Assembly: GCA_027943335.1 (NCBI GenBank)
Contig: BSBK01000524.1
Span: 1,587,001 to 1,651,000, forward strand
Length of the DNA stretch: 64,000 bases
From: Chamaecyparis obtusa
Taxonomy: Eukaryota > Streptophyta > Pinopsida > Cupressales > Cupressaceae
Direction of reading: 5' to 3'
The notes under the pieces: generated by a model
Seen by the model: the letters and a program-made list of their open reading frames with translations, nothing else
The model's database searches: none
What the model was told of the DNA's origin: nothing
Made by a program: the position numbers and the translations under genes
Shown: positions 34,437 through 47,480 of the stretch, piece after piece
Layout of the letters: every line of letters begins with the position of its first letter
How positions within the stretch are numbered: position 1 is the first letter of the stretch

Positions 34437-35924
34437 TTTTAATACAAGTCTGATTACTAAGAGAGGATGGGTGAATCAGTAATCAGCAAATTCTCTAATT
34501 TAAAATTCTTTAAACTTTATGCACCAAAACATTCAACAACAACTAATATAAATATAAACTTTCAAAGAATGCATCCACAAATAATCAATCACACAATGAA
34601 GACACCATATTTTTCTCATGGAAACCCAAATTGGAAAAACCATGGTGAGATTTGGTACCCACTAAATCTATACTCTTCTGGAATACACCATGTGAGAAGC
34701 TTACCTAGTTAAATGTTTACAAAAGTATTGTTAGGTGCTACCCAGTTAAGGGATTTTCCTATAGACATGTTAGGATATTTTCCCTATTAAGAGAAGCCTT
34801 GTTATAGGACTTTAAATATTAAATATGAATGCCACCTTTCTAGAGGATTTACAACAAAGATCTATTAGGATCCACTCGGTTAAGGGATTTCACTATTACA
34901 ATAGTTAGAAAGAAACAAATAAGATGATTTATGAAATTGTACTACCTCTACATGATCATATCCTATTAATCTCTCAAACTCTTCTCCACACACTATACTC
35001 TTCCCTAGCTTGATCGCACTTGATTCTTTCACTTGCTTTGTCACCGCACCCTTATGCAATTCGCAATCAACAACTATCTCCTTTTTCAAATTTCTAATAT
35101 ATAACTTTTCTTCCACTGACTTAAAATAAACCCTAGATATGAGATACAAATGATCCATATCATGTTAGGTATCTAAAAACTCATAAAAAAAATTTCTTTG
35201 ACCGCATCAGTTTCCATATAGATTTCACCTTATAATTGAACCATCTTCAAAAACTCTTTTGACCAAAAGAAACTTCTAGAAGAATCCACCTCAAGCACAT
35301 ACCTCGAGCAATGTGATGTCAAATACTTTCCACAAATCATAGAAATACCTTACTACTTTACTCAAAACATCACCAATCCCATTTCCACTTTGAATTTCTT
35401 CACCGATTCAAAAATCTTCATTACCTATTCAAGAACTCTTTCTTGTTTATCTATTCATTCTATCAATACCACTTGTAGTCTATTAAAACATCTTCACCAG
35501 TCAACAATATGAGTCATGATCCTCAACATAGTATCTAGACATTGTTATCAATCATATCCTATGACCACTCCATCAAACACTACCGATTTGAGATAACATT
35601 CAAATCACTTACTGTCTGTCACATACTATTTTAGCAGTTACCCGGTTTGATTTCATTCAAACATAACCAACTCAATACTTCATATAAAAAGTTGCAGTTG
35701 TAAATTTAACATCACAACACATAACATATTCTTCCATTAGAATAGAAACTTCAAAAATATACCACAACTCATGATTTACTCACACAATATCTAGTAACAT
35801 ATTAAAAATACTAAGTCAATTGGTTGACATCAATGATAACCAAACAACTCATTCACCTGTCATTAAATATGTACCAATATTCATCAATGTAGCACTTAGC
35901 ATCACCGCATCGGTTATGCTAACA
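34437..35924 (-). repeat. Element E 5' LTR
   Basis: 1488 bp; its first base pair is altered (TTTTAATAC for expected TGTTAATAC) and it ends CTAACA. TATA-like TTATATATTAG (minus) lies near 35100. The terminal inverted repeat TGATTACT / AGTAATCA is at 34451-34485. Confidence 0.87.
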
Positions 35925-37951
35925 TTATATGTGTAGGGTTTCAAGTCCCTTCAAACCCAATTTACCTTAATAAAAAACATTAGAAGTAGCAACTTGATTA
36001 GAATTAGAATTTTTTCCTTTTTCACCTACCCTTTTGGAAATCATTTTTCTTTTGAAACTTAGAAAGGAAATAGGATGTAGAAGCATAAAATGATCTATAT
36101 TTAAGTACATTTATTGTTCAAAAATTATCTAATATTCCTGACATTCTCACATAAATCCATAATGGGGCATAATGGGGCATAAATATAGATTACATGCTTC
36201 TAAACAATAAAAAAATCCCTTCACAAGAAATTGTTGAATCTCATCATCAAGGATTTAGTAATAAATTTTGACACAAAAATATTAGAAACTTACAAGATAA
36301 TGTTTTGTACACTTAGTGGTTCTTTGTTTTCAATCAAACCAATCTAAAATGGTGACCTTAAAACTAATATTTACACTTGAGATCACAAAGGTATTATTCA
36401 AATTTGAAAAAGAATGAATGGATCCATGTGGAAGTGAATATATTCATTCAATTGCAATCTTCTAAAAAGCATGGAAAGAGCTCAACCAAAAACTTATCAG
36501 CATATGCTAGATCCAAATGTGAAGCATTAAAGGATCTCAAATGTGTCAAGGGATCTACACTATCATAATGCATCCCTAGTTGGGGAACTATAAATACAAC
36601 CAGTTGATAATATCAAATGTTAAGAGAAAGTGGCTTTTGTTTGATTTTCATAGATATATCCTTTTGGTTTCCACAAGGTGAGACATCAAATTTACTTTGC
36701 ATCTTATAAAGATTATCAAGAAGTGTGTAAATAGTATAAATAAGTACACTAGAAGTGTGGGTAATAATGAAAGAGGCCACATGAGAGAGGTGGAGTATAG
36801 ATAGTGTGATATGGAATATCTTAGGGTGACAACACCCTGAGAAGAGATAACATCAGTACTATAAGGAATAGGGTAAGTAAATAAGATGTGAGTAGGATGT
36901 GAACTAGATAGAATATGAGAATTAAGAATAATGAAAATGAGGGTTAAGAAACACTATAGAAAGGGCTTGAGGAGCTTATCCTTTCATCTATACCTTTAGG
37001 TAATTCAGGTCATAAAACTTATTCATGATCATATAAACCAAAGTAGAAGGATTAACATCACTATCCAAATGTACAAAATATAATGAAAGTGTATGTAGTT
37101 GAAGCTATCTTGCATATCCACTTGTTCAACATGGCATCATAATCAAACTATTTCTCCCCATTCCAATAAAGGGGTTCATTTATATTATCAATCATAACAT
37201 CTTCTACATGTACCACCTATGTTTAGATTTATGAGAATACATGTTCATATGGTCACCCAAATGCTTCATGTTTTCCATAGGTGTAATGCATGCCAAGAAA
37301 ACTTGCTTGAAATTTCTTATAGCTAATTCAAAAAATCCATGTCCACATCAAACAATTTATATACCTTGTTTATGTGTTTTTATCAATATATCAGTGAAGA
37401 GATAGAGTCTTCTAATCCTTCTTGGTCTCGATACGTTCTAAAAACATTGTTCAAATTTTCTTACAGAATTATTTTCCGATTCATTCCACAGTAGTGCAAT
37501 CATTCTTTGTGATAAAGTGATCTCCCTTTGAAGTATGAACTATTGGGGAAAGTGTCTAAACCTTACTTTTACACGAGTTACTATTTTTAACTTAAAATTT
37601 CATTTGAGTGTAGATTTTATCTGTTCATTTCCACAAGGTTCAATATGGTTATAAAATAATTTTAGTAATTTTCTTTTACAAGATATGTCCAATTTGGAAG
37701 ATATTAAAGTCTCTATTTTGGGGAATTGCCAAAAAATTTCATAAATATAATTAAAAAGGCTTTAGAGGCTTCAAAACAAGCTCATAATTGGGCTAACCAA
37801 AATAGTGGTTTAGAAGGTGATAGATCACGTCACAAGATTTATTTCACTTCAAACAGTTTGAAAGTTATGGCCTCCAAAAGTTGGGCATCTTGAAATAGAA
37901 AATTTTAAAATGTGTCGAACATGTAAATGAGTTGTAAAAGGGAGTTACATG
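35925..37951. other. No gene recognised
   Basis: AT-rich sequence between element E and element G. Short frames (for example 36377-36568 plus) show no family resemblance. A tandem GGGGCATAAT repeat occurs near 36171-36184. No complete mobile element boundary is seen. Confidence 0.5.
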
Positions 37952-38416
37952 TGTTGGTATGTGTATTGGTAGGCCATAGGGAATCTTTGATTGGAGATAA
38001 GGTGGGAACCACTTTATAATTGGTTTTTAGTCTATGGTTTTGTAATACCATTTGACAGTATCTTGTATTGTATCTCCTATATATTAGGAGCTTGAGATGG
38101 AGGGTGTGTGTAAGAATCTTAAAGATTTTTAGTTACCTTTGGATCTCTAGTTAGTGATACTCGAGATAAATTTTCTCTACAAGTATATTGTAATCTACTA
38201 TTAATTTATGAATGATTTATTGGATGGATTTTGGAGTGTGGATTTTTTCTCCCAAAAGGGTTTTCCCCACATAAATAATTGTGTACTGGTATGGATTTTG
38301 TTGTATGTTATTTTTGTTAAGTTTATACAACTATTATGATGATTTGAGAAATATTTTACATTACCCCATCCTCAAGGTTAGTATAAGAATTTTTTGTGCT
38401 ACTTCACTTCCTTACA
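37952..38416 (+). repeat. Element G 5' LTR
   Basis: About 465 bp from TGTTGGTATGTG to CCTTACA, with a TATA-like CTATATATTAGG near 38072. The left edge is set by the TG start only, because no partner LTR exists. Confidence 0.65.
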
Positions 38417-38418
38417 AA

Positions 38419-38431
38419 TGGTATCAAAGCC
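38419..38431 (+). other. Element G primer-binding site
   Basis: TGGTATCAAAGCC, one base from the initiator-Met copia consensus, two bases after the LTR. Confidence 0.82.
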
Positions 38432-38539
38432 TAGTCACCTTTGGTTTCTGTTGTGGGTTATTGGATTTTTTGAACTAATATAGATTTGAGTGGGAACTTA
38501 TTAGAAGATACTTTGTGATCTTGTTGTAGGAATTTTTAG

Positions 38540-39037
38540 ATGGCTAGTTTTTCAAGGAGAGTAGAGGTGGAAAAAAAAATGGAAATAATTTCGAAATGTG
38601 AAAGTCGAAGGAGGATATGCTAATAAATCAAGATCTATGAGATGTTTTTGATGATAATATCATGAAACCTATGGATCTATATGAGGTTACTAAATATCTT
38701 GTTATAGATTGTAAAGCCAAGGGTCTAATTAGATCATGCCTATCAGGTTGTTTTAATCAATGTCTATGAAGATTCCTATACAAAGAATCTATGGAGATAG
38801 GTGCACAAATTATAGACCACTTGAAAGCATTCAATATGTTGGTGGCTCAATTGGCATATGTTATTGTCAATATGGACACAGAGGAGAAATGTCAGGTGCT
38901 TTGTTCTTTTCATGATATGTGGGATTCACTTGTTATGGCCATTTGTAGTACTTCTATTGTTTTGAGAATGGAATATGTGGTGAGTTTTTTTCTTTCTAAA
39001 GAGATGAGGAGGATGTTGGAAATATTATTTGGGAAAG
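38540..39037 (+). pseudogene. gag: Element G gag N-terminal part
   Basis: From the ATG at 38540 the sequence contains scattered copia gag pieces. The longest runs QIIDHLKAFNMLVAQLAYVI, CQVLCSFHDMWDSLVMAI and SKEMRRMLE. Upstream pieces are in other frames with stops. It is cut by the H LTR before any zinc knuckle. Confidence 0.72.
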
Positions 39038-40250
39038 TGAGATACTGAGAGAGAGGGGGGGGGGGGTGTGGTGGGGGTGGGGGGGTGAATCAAAATCTCT
39101 AAACTTTTATAATTTAAAACCAATTCAAAAGATGTATCATAAATATAAACTTCAATGCTGAAATGAATCTAACATGCTAATCACATCCATGAAATGAAAC
39201 ACATAACATAGAGATTTGGTAAACCATAAACCCTTGAAAGGTAAAACTAGGGTGGGGATGACACCCACAAATCTTCATTACTACAACAATAATGTGTGCA
39301 TGTTAGGGCTACAAAGTTTTGATCACTTCTGGTGATCTACCCTATGAGGGGCCTGCCCTGCTAAGAGCTTACATACATACAATCTCCTTGATTAAAGGAT
39401 TTAAAAATTACAACTAAGTAAAAACACTATTAAGAGATTTACAAAGGCCTATTTGGACCACTATGTTAAGAGATTTACCCTGATTCACTTGCTAGAATGT
39501 ATCAATACCTAATCCTTCAGTTTTCACTTCAAATGATGATAAAAGATCTCCTCTTTCCAATACTTATCTGATCTCAAATTCAAATATATCTATGTTCTTT
39601 CCTTCACAACTCTGCTCAGTCACTCTACTTGATCTCAGCATCTGACAATCAAAACACTTCTTCTATTCACATACATGAGATCTTCTCACTGTTAAAATAT
39701 TTAGGGTTTTAATGTCACCTATATAAACAACTAATCAAGCTCATAGATCAAGATCAATGATCTAGATTCATCACTTGTGTCGCTTAAGCATTCCCTTTTT
39801 CCTATTGGTTACATTTATTGCATAGAGATTAATGATTGACATAATAACACGTAATTAACTCCTTAATTATCTTAACAATCATTAAATCATGCATAGAAGT
39901 TAGCCTAAATGGTTTACCTATGTTTTTGTTCCATTACAAATACATATATCAAAACTAGCTCACTCGGCATATGAAGTCTTTGATGCTCGGTCAAAACTAT
40001 TCTCCATATACTAGCGCTTGGCACTGACTCTTCTATACAACATGGCATATATACTACTCAGTAACTACTGAAGTACTCGACAACCTCTAACTTTCTTGAC
40101 AATAACTATTTCCTGGTACATATACAAAATACAAGTCTATACATAACTCAACCTTAATAGGATGGCTCAGTGCAGTGATGACCGACCAACTCTGCTTTGA
40201 TAATGACTAAGTGTTGGACACTAATAGACAACTTGACTTAGAAATCAACA
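39038..40250 (-). repeat. Element H 3' LTR
   Basis: About 1213 bp, ending ATCAACA next to the polypurine tract. It starts near TGAGATACTGAGAG, followed by a long G-rich run (39054-39087). The left edge is uncertain by some tens of bases. It is related, in opposite orientation, to the fragment at 12345-12795. Confidence 0.72.
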
Positions 40251-40251
40251 A

Positions 40252-40263
40252 TCTCCCCCTTTG
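40252..40263 (-). other. Element H polypurine tract
   Basis: ATCTCCCCCTTT, sense AAAGGGGGAGAT, directly beside the LTR. Confidence 0.85.
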
Positions 40264-40479
40264 ACATTAGTGGCAAAAAAAAAATTTCATGAATTTTCAT
40301 TACATAACCAAAATAGTACTTAGTACTTGAGTACTCCCCCTAAGACTGTGACTCGGTCTTCATAAAGAATAGCTTATATATAAATTACTCTAACATATAA
40401 TAAGTATACATTTACATTTCAAAATAATATGTCACACCTTTATACTCTTCACCTCTATTTCCCCTTGTTATTTATTTTG
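40264..40479. other. Element H 3' untranslated part
   Basis: AT-rich, with no conserved frame, between the polypurine tract and the end of the unknown reading frame. Confidence 0.4.
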
Positions 40480-43195
40480 TATATACATGACTCTATTTCC
40501 CCCTTATTTTTGTCATTTTGAGCTGCTGGGGTGTTGGGGTTAGATAATACTTATCCAAAAATGGTTTGTGAAGCCGCAGAATCACTTCTAAAGTATTGTC
40601 CCATCCAGATCTGACAGACTCCAAAACTTGTATCTTGATCTCTAGCTAAGCAACTAGATCAACCAAACTCTCAGCAATAGAGAGATGAGGATCTCTCTAT
40701 ACTAAATCATTTATCGATGCCAATTCTCTCTGCATAACCTACAAATGAGATGTCAACAATGTTTTTATAGAGATTAACTTGGCTCTTATCCTTCCATCAT
40801 TAGCCATCAGCTCGGTTAATCTCCCTTGTGCATGAAGCAACCTTGTGAAATGAATAGAGCTGGAACTTGCATCCATGCTTAGTGAGTGTCATGTTGACTT
40901 TAAGTCCAATTACAACTTCTCAATAAGCTCTTAATTATCCTTAGTGAATGTCTCTACATTTCATAGCTATTTGTACAAAGAATAAACATTTTTTACAACC
41001 TCTTCTAAGTTACTCACTAGATCAAAAAGTTCTACATGTTTCATTGTAATCTTTGTTGAGACCCATTCAAGTACCTTGGTCTCAAACTTTCTTTCAGACC
41101 ACTGCATTATATTCTCATTTTCTTCACTCTCATCATTGTTCACCTTTTTGACAATATGTACCAATTTTTCTAGTATAGGTGAAGTTTCATTTACATCATC
41201 TAACTCAAAAGCCTCTACAAATATGTCCTTAATCTCATGTAGTACCTTCTTTTATTGATGTTCTCTTTTGAGTTCCTCTTGCTTTCCCTTCTTCAAGAGA
41301 TCTTGCAATATTTGCATCTATTCATATGTTAATTTATCATTGTCCCACTTCAAAATCACTATGACTTCATCTAATGTTACTTGTGTACTAGGAGACTTGT
41401 CCTTTTTCTTATGTACCTTCTTCTTATTTGGCTATGGTGTGTTGCTACTTGATAGTTTTACTAAGACTTGAATAGACTATTTCTCTTTAGGCTACTAAAT
41501 CCCCTTAGTTATTTTATGCTCAGTATCCTTTTCTTCCTCAATATGAGGTCCTCAAACTTTAGTTGCAGACTTATCTTCTTTTTCTTTTATACTCTCCTCT
41601 CCTCCTTTATTGAGTTCAATAGCTACCTCAGCAGGTGTATTCTCTATTGTTTATGACTTACCCTATTCCTCGACACTTATTCCTTGTGTGACTTTCTCTT
41701 CAATTGTGATTGTGTTGGGGCTTGTAGGTACTGAGTCCATAGTTGATGCACCCTCAATCTTTTGATAATCATGAACTTGTATTAGAACTAGATTGGTGCA
41801 AGGTAGAAATAGATCTGAGGTTGCCTTGGTAAAAAATTGTCTTTTTCTTTCTTCCTCAGTCAAGGAATTAATGTTCACTAGTGTATCCTCAGGTACATCC
41901 TCAATAGTGATTACATCATGTGGTCCACTCTCCTCTACCTTCTGCCTTATCTCTTCCTCAATATTTTGTGTCTCATCTACATCCTCAGTATTGTCCAGTT
42001 CAACTTGTTTAGATGTGCCTTCATCTTTATGTGCACTCTTATCAAATATCAATCCAAAAATTATCTTTTATATCTATGTGCTCTGTGTAACAACTTCTTC
42101 AACATTCTTTGTCAATATGGAGTAAACTATCAGTTTAGGAATAAACCTATTTCTATGTTTCTCCATAAATTTTTCTATCTGCTTTTGTGTCAACTCAGGC
42201 ATGGTCTGTGCTAGAGTGTCTTCTCTGATTTTTCTCTCAGTCATGATAGCATACTACCATCTCTCATCATTTTTTCTAAACAACTCATTAGGGATCAGAT
42301 TACCTATCTCTAAAGGTATCATCTTAAATGTACATAACATTTCTATCATAACATCTTCAATCTTTTCTTTATCGACTTTGTTTAACTTTTCAAATTTAAT
42401 AAATTGAAAACCTGCCAAACCTATTGTGCTCTTGATGTTGTAGAAAATATCATACACATTGGTTGGATGCCTATGTCTAGCCACCTTTAATTTGTTTTTA
42501 TCATCTATATTAGTCATCTCCTCATCATCATCCTTCTAGAGTACTAATTTCCTTCTCGGTTTCTTCTTAGGATTGATCGACATTACCTTAGTTTACACTT
42601 ATTTTATTTTCCCTAAGCTTTCCCCTTTAGTTTTCTTTACTAGTGTCTTTTTTTGTGGCTCAGAAGCTATAGCAGTTGAAGCTATCCTTGTTATAGGTTT
42701 TAATGTTATAGGAGGAGTAGGCTTCTATTTTTTGTTCTTCTTATTGCTCTCAAAAACCATTATCTCTTTTCCCTTCTTTTTTGTTTCTCCTTCCTCCTCT
42801 TCACTTTCTTCAGATTCACTTCACTGGTCCTCACCCTGACCTTGTGTAATTTCTAATGGTGCATTCTCCTCTTCTCCTTGGCATAGCATTTTCTCAATAT
42901 TTTTAACTAGTTTCTTTCTCTTCCTCTCTAGGGTTGCACAATTTAAGACCATTGTTATCTTATACTTTGCTTCTTCATAATTCCCAAAAACTTTGGCTTT
43001 ACTATCAATCTCTTATGCAAGTAAAAAAATTATAGATGTCGATGTTTCATCTATGTTTACTTCATAGGGAAATGTTCTCAACCATGATACCCTAGGTGTA
43101 ACAACTTGTACATAGGTATAATCAGTATCCACAAGAAAACATACATCATCATAGAATTTCTCTACTAGGGATACTGGAATTATTCTTCTCTTTCT
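40480..43195 (-). pseudogene. Element H unknown protein, C-terminal part
   Basis: One minus-strand phase holds almost throughout: the open blocks at 42254-42517, 41663-42052 and 40967-41164 are in the same frame. Features are VSLVEKFYDDVCFLVDTDYT and TPRVSWLRTFPYEVN near the D junction, then an acidic SESEESEEEEGE stretch, a lysine-rich region, KVARHRHPTNVYDIFYNIKS, an acidic block with DVITIEDVPEDTLV, and helical segments. Several stops occur. The family is not recognised. When element D and one TSD copy are removed, the frame joins 57886-58804 in phase. Confidence 0.6.
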
Positions 43196-44682
43196 TGATG
43201 AACTACAACTGATTTAGAACCAAAATGAAGAATCTGTAATATGAGATTACTGAGGAGTTGATGATTAGATAATGCAAGATGATTAAATCAGTATTATGTT
43301 GTCATTGATGTCAACTAGCTTGACAGTACTTATGTTGTAAGTTACTATACCGATGCATCTGAAGGAAGGTGAAAGAGATGAAGAACAAAAATATCTACAT
43401 GAGGAAGATGTATATGATAGATGAGGATAAGGAATACACTAAGTAACTTGTTGATGAGTCTATGACTTGATGGAATTGACTTTATTATGTTGCATTCATC
43501 TATGATGTAGAATAGAGCTGAAAGACACAAAGCAATGTTGTCGGTAAATAAAACATTTCAGTATACACTGATGAAGTGTAGTGTATACCGAGCATAGTAT
43601 TAATCGAGCTTGTGTTCATCGATGCATTTCTTTGTTAACCGAGAAAAATAGAAAGGAATTAAATGATCAGTTTAGCTGATAAAGTGATGAGCTGTAAATT
43701 GTATGAAATTGAGGTAACAGATAATGTTTGTTATGAAGATCGATGGATCACATAAATCAAAAGGATCTAATGGAGTAGATTGAAATGTGTTATTGACACA
43801 TCAACCAAGGGAGCTTAAAGTAGAAAAATCTATGAATATGATTAAGCGGCAAAATCTGATGGAGGAAAAGAAGATGATTTACTCTTCTATATAAGAGACA
43901 TTGGTTTCATTATGAAACATATGCCGGAAGAAGAATATACTGCAGAATTATCATGTGGAGAAGCTTTCATGCATTCTGATCATACTGGTTAATAAGAACT
44001 GAGCTGTAGAATAGTTACCGAGCTACAAAGAGTTATTACTGACGAATAGTAAGTTGATACAGTATTGAATCTAAAGTGTTATATTGATCAAAAATATTTG
44101 AATGAGCTGAACATTGATCTGTAAACTACAAACTAAAGTTGTATTTAGGTAGATCATCTACTGTTACATATTTATCCATTGTACACAGACAAATCTCTTA
44201 ACCAAGTGGACTATGAAAGTCTTTTTGATGTTTCATTCATAGAGTGAACATTGTTATCCTGTCAACCCCAGAGTGACTGCTAGTTGGATGATAAATTCTG
44301 GTCTAAAATCCTCTAACAAGGTCACACCTAACAGTGTGTTTGTAAACCTTTAACAGGGTTGGGTCTTCACTAACCTCACTTCAGAAGAGTGAACAATTTT
44401 GGGTTGCCGGTCCCAGGTGGTTTTTCCCTTCACAGGGTTTCCACGTTAAATCTCTTATGTTATGTGTTGATTGTGATATTTATGTGTTATCATATTTTGC
44501 ATATTGCATGTTAGATTTGATTGGTAACTACTATAAAGTTTAGACTATCAATTGGTAAATACACAGACAGTGAGAGTATTATATGTTTACCAACCTGTAG
44601 AAGTAGTAGAATTGTTTTGGATTATGCATTTTGAATTGGGACACTGGATAACTGATTCACCCCCCTCTTAGTTATTCTAACA
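43196..44682 (+). repeat. Element D 5' LTR
   Basis: TGATGAACTACAACTG...TTCTAACA. TATA box CTATATAAGAG at 43887-43897. The terminal inverted repeat ATAACTGA / TTAGTTAT lies at 44648-44675. It differs from the 3' LTR by scattered substitutions. Confidence 0.95.
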
Positions 44683-44684
44683 AT

Positions 44685-44696
44685 TGGTATTAGAGC
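44685..44696 (+). other. Element D primer-binding site
   Basis: TGGTATTAGAGC, two bases after the LTR end, matching the initiator-Met tRNA with one change. Confidence 0.92.
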
Positions 44697-44746
44697 TTCG
44701 GTTGCTTAGAACATATTTTTAAGGACTTCAGCAAAAAGGTCTCAAG

Positions 44747-46048
44747 ATGTATAAGAGGGAAGTGCCAAAGCTAAACAAAGATAACTTCATAGTATGGAAA
44801 AGCTAGATGAAGTTGCACATATCTAGAATTGGGAATTCTGCACTAGAGCTAATGGAGAATGGCTACATTGAACCGACACCAAGTCCCCTAACTCTTGATC
44901 AACTGAAGGATAGGCATGAACACAATATTACTATGATGGAACTTGTTGCTACCTATACCGACACCAAATTTAATGACATCAAGGAATGTGATACTGCTAA
45001 GAAGATGTGGGACAAGCTGACTCTAATATACAATGGAGATACGAATGTCAAGAGAGCCAGAGCAGAAAGTCTAAGAGGTTGATATGATGATATGAAGATG
45101 AAAGTAGGTGAGAACATTGTGCAATACACAAATAGACTAAAAGAGGTAGTACATGCTATTAGAGCATTTGGTAGAGCTATTGATGATGAAACAGTGATAA
45201 GCAAGATTCTCAAAACTTTGCTACCAGTTTATGCAATCAGAATCTCTCCAATTCATGAAACAAGGGCTACATCCAACCTCACCCTTGACACTTTGATCGG
45301 TAAGCTTACAACCTTTGAATTGAATAACTTTGAAAATAGTGTCGTACCTTCTATTGAATCCACTTTCATGTCCTCTTTGAAGATTGGTAAGTCTAGTAGC
45401 AAGAATGATAAGAATAATGATAGTGACAGTAATACCAATGATGAACTTGATGAGCTTGAAGCTCTTATGGCCAGAAGATTGCCCAAAGGTAAGGGAAGGT
45501 ATAGAGGCAAGTTACCTCTAGCATGTTTTAATTGTAAAGAAGTTGGCCACATCACTGCTAGATGTCTGAATAAGAAAGATGATGATAGATCCAAAGACCA
45601 ATCTAAAAGAAGCTATGGGAGAAGAGTTAATAGAGGCTACCGACACAATAACAGAGATAACCAAGATAGCTATGACAAAGGGAAAAAGGCATGTTACATA
45701 GCTAAAGAATTTGAATCTGAATCTAACATTGATGATGATGTAGAAGTAGTATTTGTTGCTATGAAGGATGATTCAGAAGAAGAAGAAAAATATGAAGAGA
45801 CAGCACTGATCTCTAAAGTAAGTAGAAATGATACATGGATCATAGATAGTGGCTGCACACATCATATGACTGGTGATATAGAGAAATTTGATCTAATTGA
45901 TGAATATGATGGTGGATCTATAAGGATGGGAAATTATGCACCCTGTATGGTGAGAGGTAAAGGTTCACTGATGATTAATGATAGAATAAAATGTGAAAAT
46001 GCATATTGGGTAGATGGACTGAACTACAATTTGATAAGTGTGGCATAG
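44747..46048 (+). pseudogene. gag-pol: Element D gag and protease
   Basis: The start ATG at 44747 (MYKREVPKLNKDNFIVWKS) is followed by stops at 44804 and 45080, all in one frame. The gag core includes AKKMWDKLTLIYNGDTNVK and KILKTLLPVYAIRISPIHE. The zinc knuckle CFNCKEVGHITARC lies at about 45526-45567. The protease site WIIDSGCTHHMTGD is at about 45838-45879. The frame ends with NYNLISVA and a TAG (46046-46048) where element C has Gln. Confidence 0.93.
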
Positions 46049-47480
46049 CTAAACAATTCAGGCCACTGACTTTCTTTTGAGAGCAGAAAGGTAAGAATCT
46101 ATGATGATGGAAGAAGACTTGTTGGAACTGGTACACAATCCAGAGGTAATCTATTTTATCTTGATATTGATCAATCTTCTTGTTTATTAATGAAAGTTGA
46201 AGATGCATGGTTGTGGCATAAGAGGTTATATCATGTGAATTTTGATAACATGGTCAAGATTAGTAAGAAGAAGAGAGTTAGAGGATTCCCTAACTTGTCA
46301 AAACTAGATCATGCTATGTGTCATGAATGTCAGAAAGGTAAGATGACTAAGTCTATTTTTAAAAGAAAAGAATACTCAACAAAGAAGATACTTGAATTGG
46401 ATCATACCGACCTATGTGGTCCTATGAGAACTCAGAGCTATTATGGTGATAGATACTTTATTCTTTTTGTTGATGACTACACTAGATTGATGACTGTTAT
46501 GTTCCTGAAAGAGAAATCTAAAGCTTTTAAGTTGTTTAAATGGTATAAGGCTAAGGTAGAAAAAGAGACTAGAAAAGAAATCAAATGCTTAAGATCTGAT
46601 AGAGGAGGTGAATTTATCTCTGATGAATTTACTAATTTTTGTAATGAGAATGACATTAAGAGATGGGTCTCTACATCGAGGACACCTCAACAGAATGGGA
46701 TTGTTGAAAGAAGGAATAGGTCAATCATTGATTGTGCTAGAACAGTGATGATATAGAAGAATGTTGCTTAGACATATTGGAGGGAAGTTTTCAGCATAGT
46801 TGTATATGTGCTTAACCGAGTACAACTGAAGAAGGACACCAACCAGACACCTTATGAGCTATGGTTCGGAAACAAACCTACAGTAAGTTATTTCAAAATT
46901 TTTGGAAGCAAATGCTTTATTTTGAAAGATGAGAGAAATGAGAAATTTGATTCTAAAGGTGATGCAGGAATATTCTTAGGCTATTCTACTAAGAGTAAAG
47001 CATACAAATGTCTAAATAAGGTTACAAATAAGATGATTGAAAGTACTAATATTTGTGTTGATGAATATGATGACATAAACATAGAAGAAAGAAAGGAACC
47101 AAAAGACTATGGTAGATTCACTTACATTGAACTTCCTGACTATCTACCGAAGTCACAACCTATGATAACCGGTCAGTAGGAAAATAACCCCAAGGAACAG
47201 GAAAGGGAAACCAATGAACAAGATGATGCTACCAAGAAAGAAAATGAACCTGAACAGGATGAACAAGAAAGAATAAACTAAGTACTAGCTAGTTTTGTCA
47301 GAAGACATCATCCTGAGACACAAATTATTAGAAACAGACAAGCTAGAATGCAAACAAGAAGCAAAACAAGACAAGGTACATGCTTAGTTTGTGAATTTGA
47401 ACCAAAGAATGTAAAAGTTCCATTGGAAAATGAAGAATGGTTTAATGCAATGAAGGAGGAAATAGAACAAATAGAGAAAA
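46049..47480 (+). pseudogene. pol: Element D integrase
   Basis: Same frame as gag. The pre-integrase segment WLWHKRLYHVNFDNM carries the HHCC finger with MCHECQKGK. The catalytic core reads HTDLCGPMRTQ, then LRSDRGGEF, then TPQQNGIVERRNRS, so all three D-D-E residues are kept. The C-terminal domain has PYELWFGNKPTVSYFKIFGS and GIFLGYSTKSKAYKC. Stops at 46754, 46769 and 47177, among others, inactivate it. Confidence 0.92.

Larger units (their letters stand above)
28123..35924 (-). mobile_element. Element E: Ty1/copia with internal deletion and insertions
   Basis: Minus-strand element with 5' LTR 34437-35924, gag, remnants of protease and integrase, RT, RNase H, a polypurine tract at 29222-29233 and a 3' LTR of which only 28123-29221 remains beside element C. 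A solo LTR (30702-32139) splits RT. An internal deletion joins integrase directly to RT near 32480. LTR edges align base for base at ATAAAA (29221) and CTAACA (35924). Confidence 0.9.
37952..39037 (+). mobile_element. Element G: 5' fragment of a Ty1/copia element
   Basis: A short LTR (37952-38416), a primer-binding site (38419-38431) and the start of gag lie on the plus strand. The element breaks off inside gag at about 39015-39037, where the element H LTR begins. No pol or 3' LTR is present. Confidence 0.75.
39038..43195 (-). mobile_element. Element H: copia-type 3' LTR with an unknown internal reading frame
   Basis: Minus-strand order is unknown reading frame, polypurine tract (40252-40263), 3' LTR (39038-40250). 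The internal part continues beyond element D at 57886-58804. No gag, integrase or RT is found between this frame and the LTR, unlike a normal copia element. H may be non-autonomous, or it may carry an extra frame downstream of a pol that lies outside or was lost. No 5' LTR is recognised up to 62750. Confidence 0.65.

Noticed and set aside
36377..36568. 63-codon plus-strand frame
   Set aside because: Length and composition are expected by chance; no motif and no neighbours to support it.
39050..39090. Long G runs as possible assembly errors (also 48661-48672 and 54423-54442)
   Set aside because: G-rich runs occur at the same LTR position in several elements, so the feature is real, although exact lengths may be sequencing artefacts.
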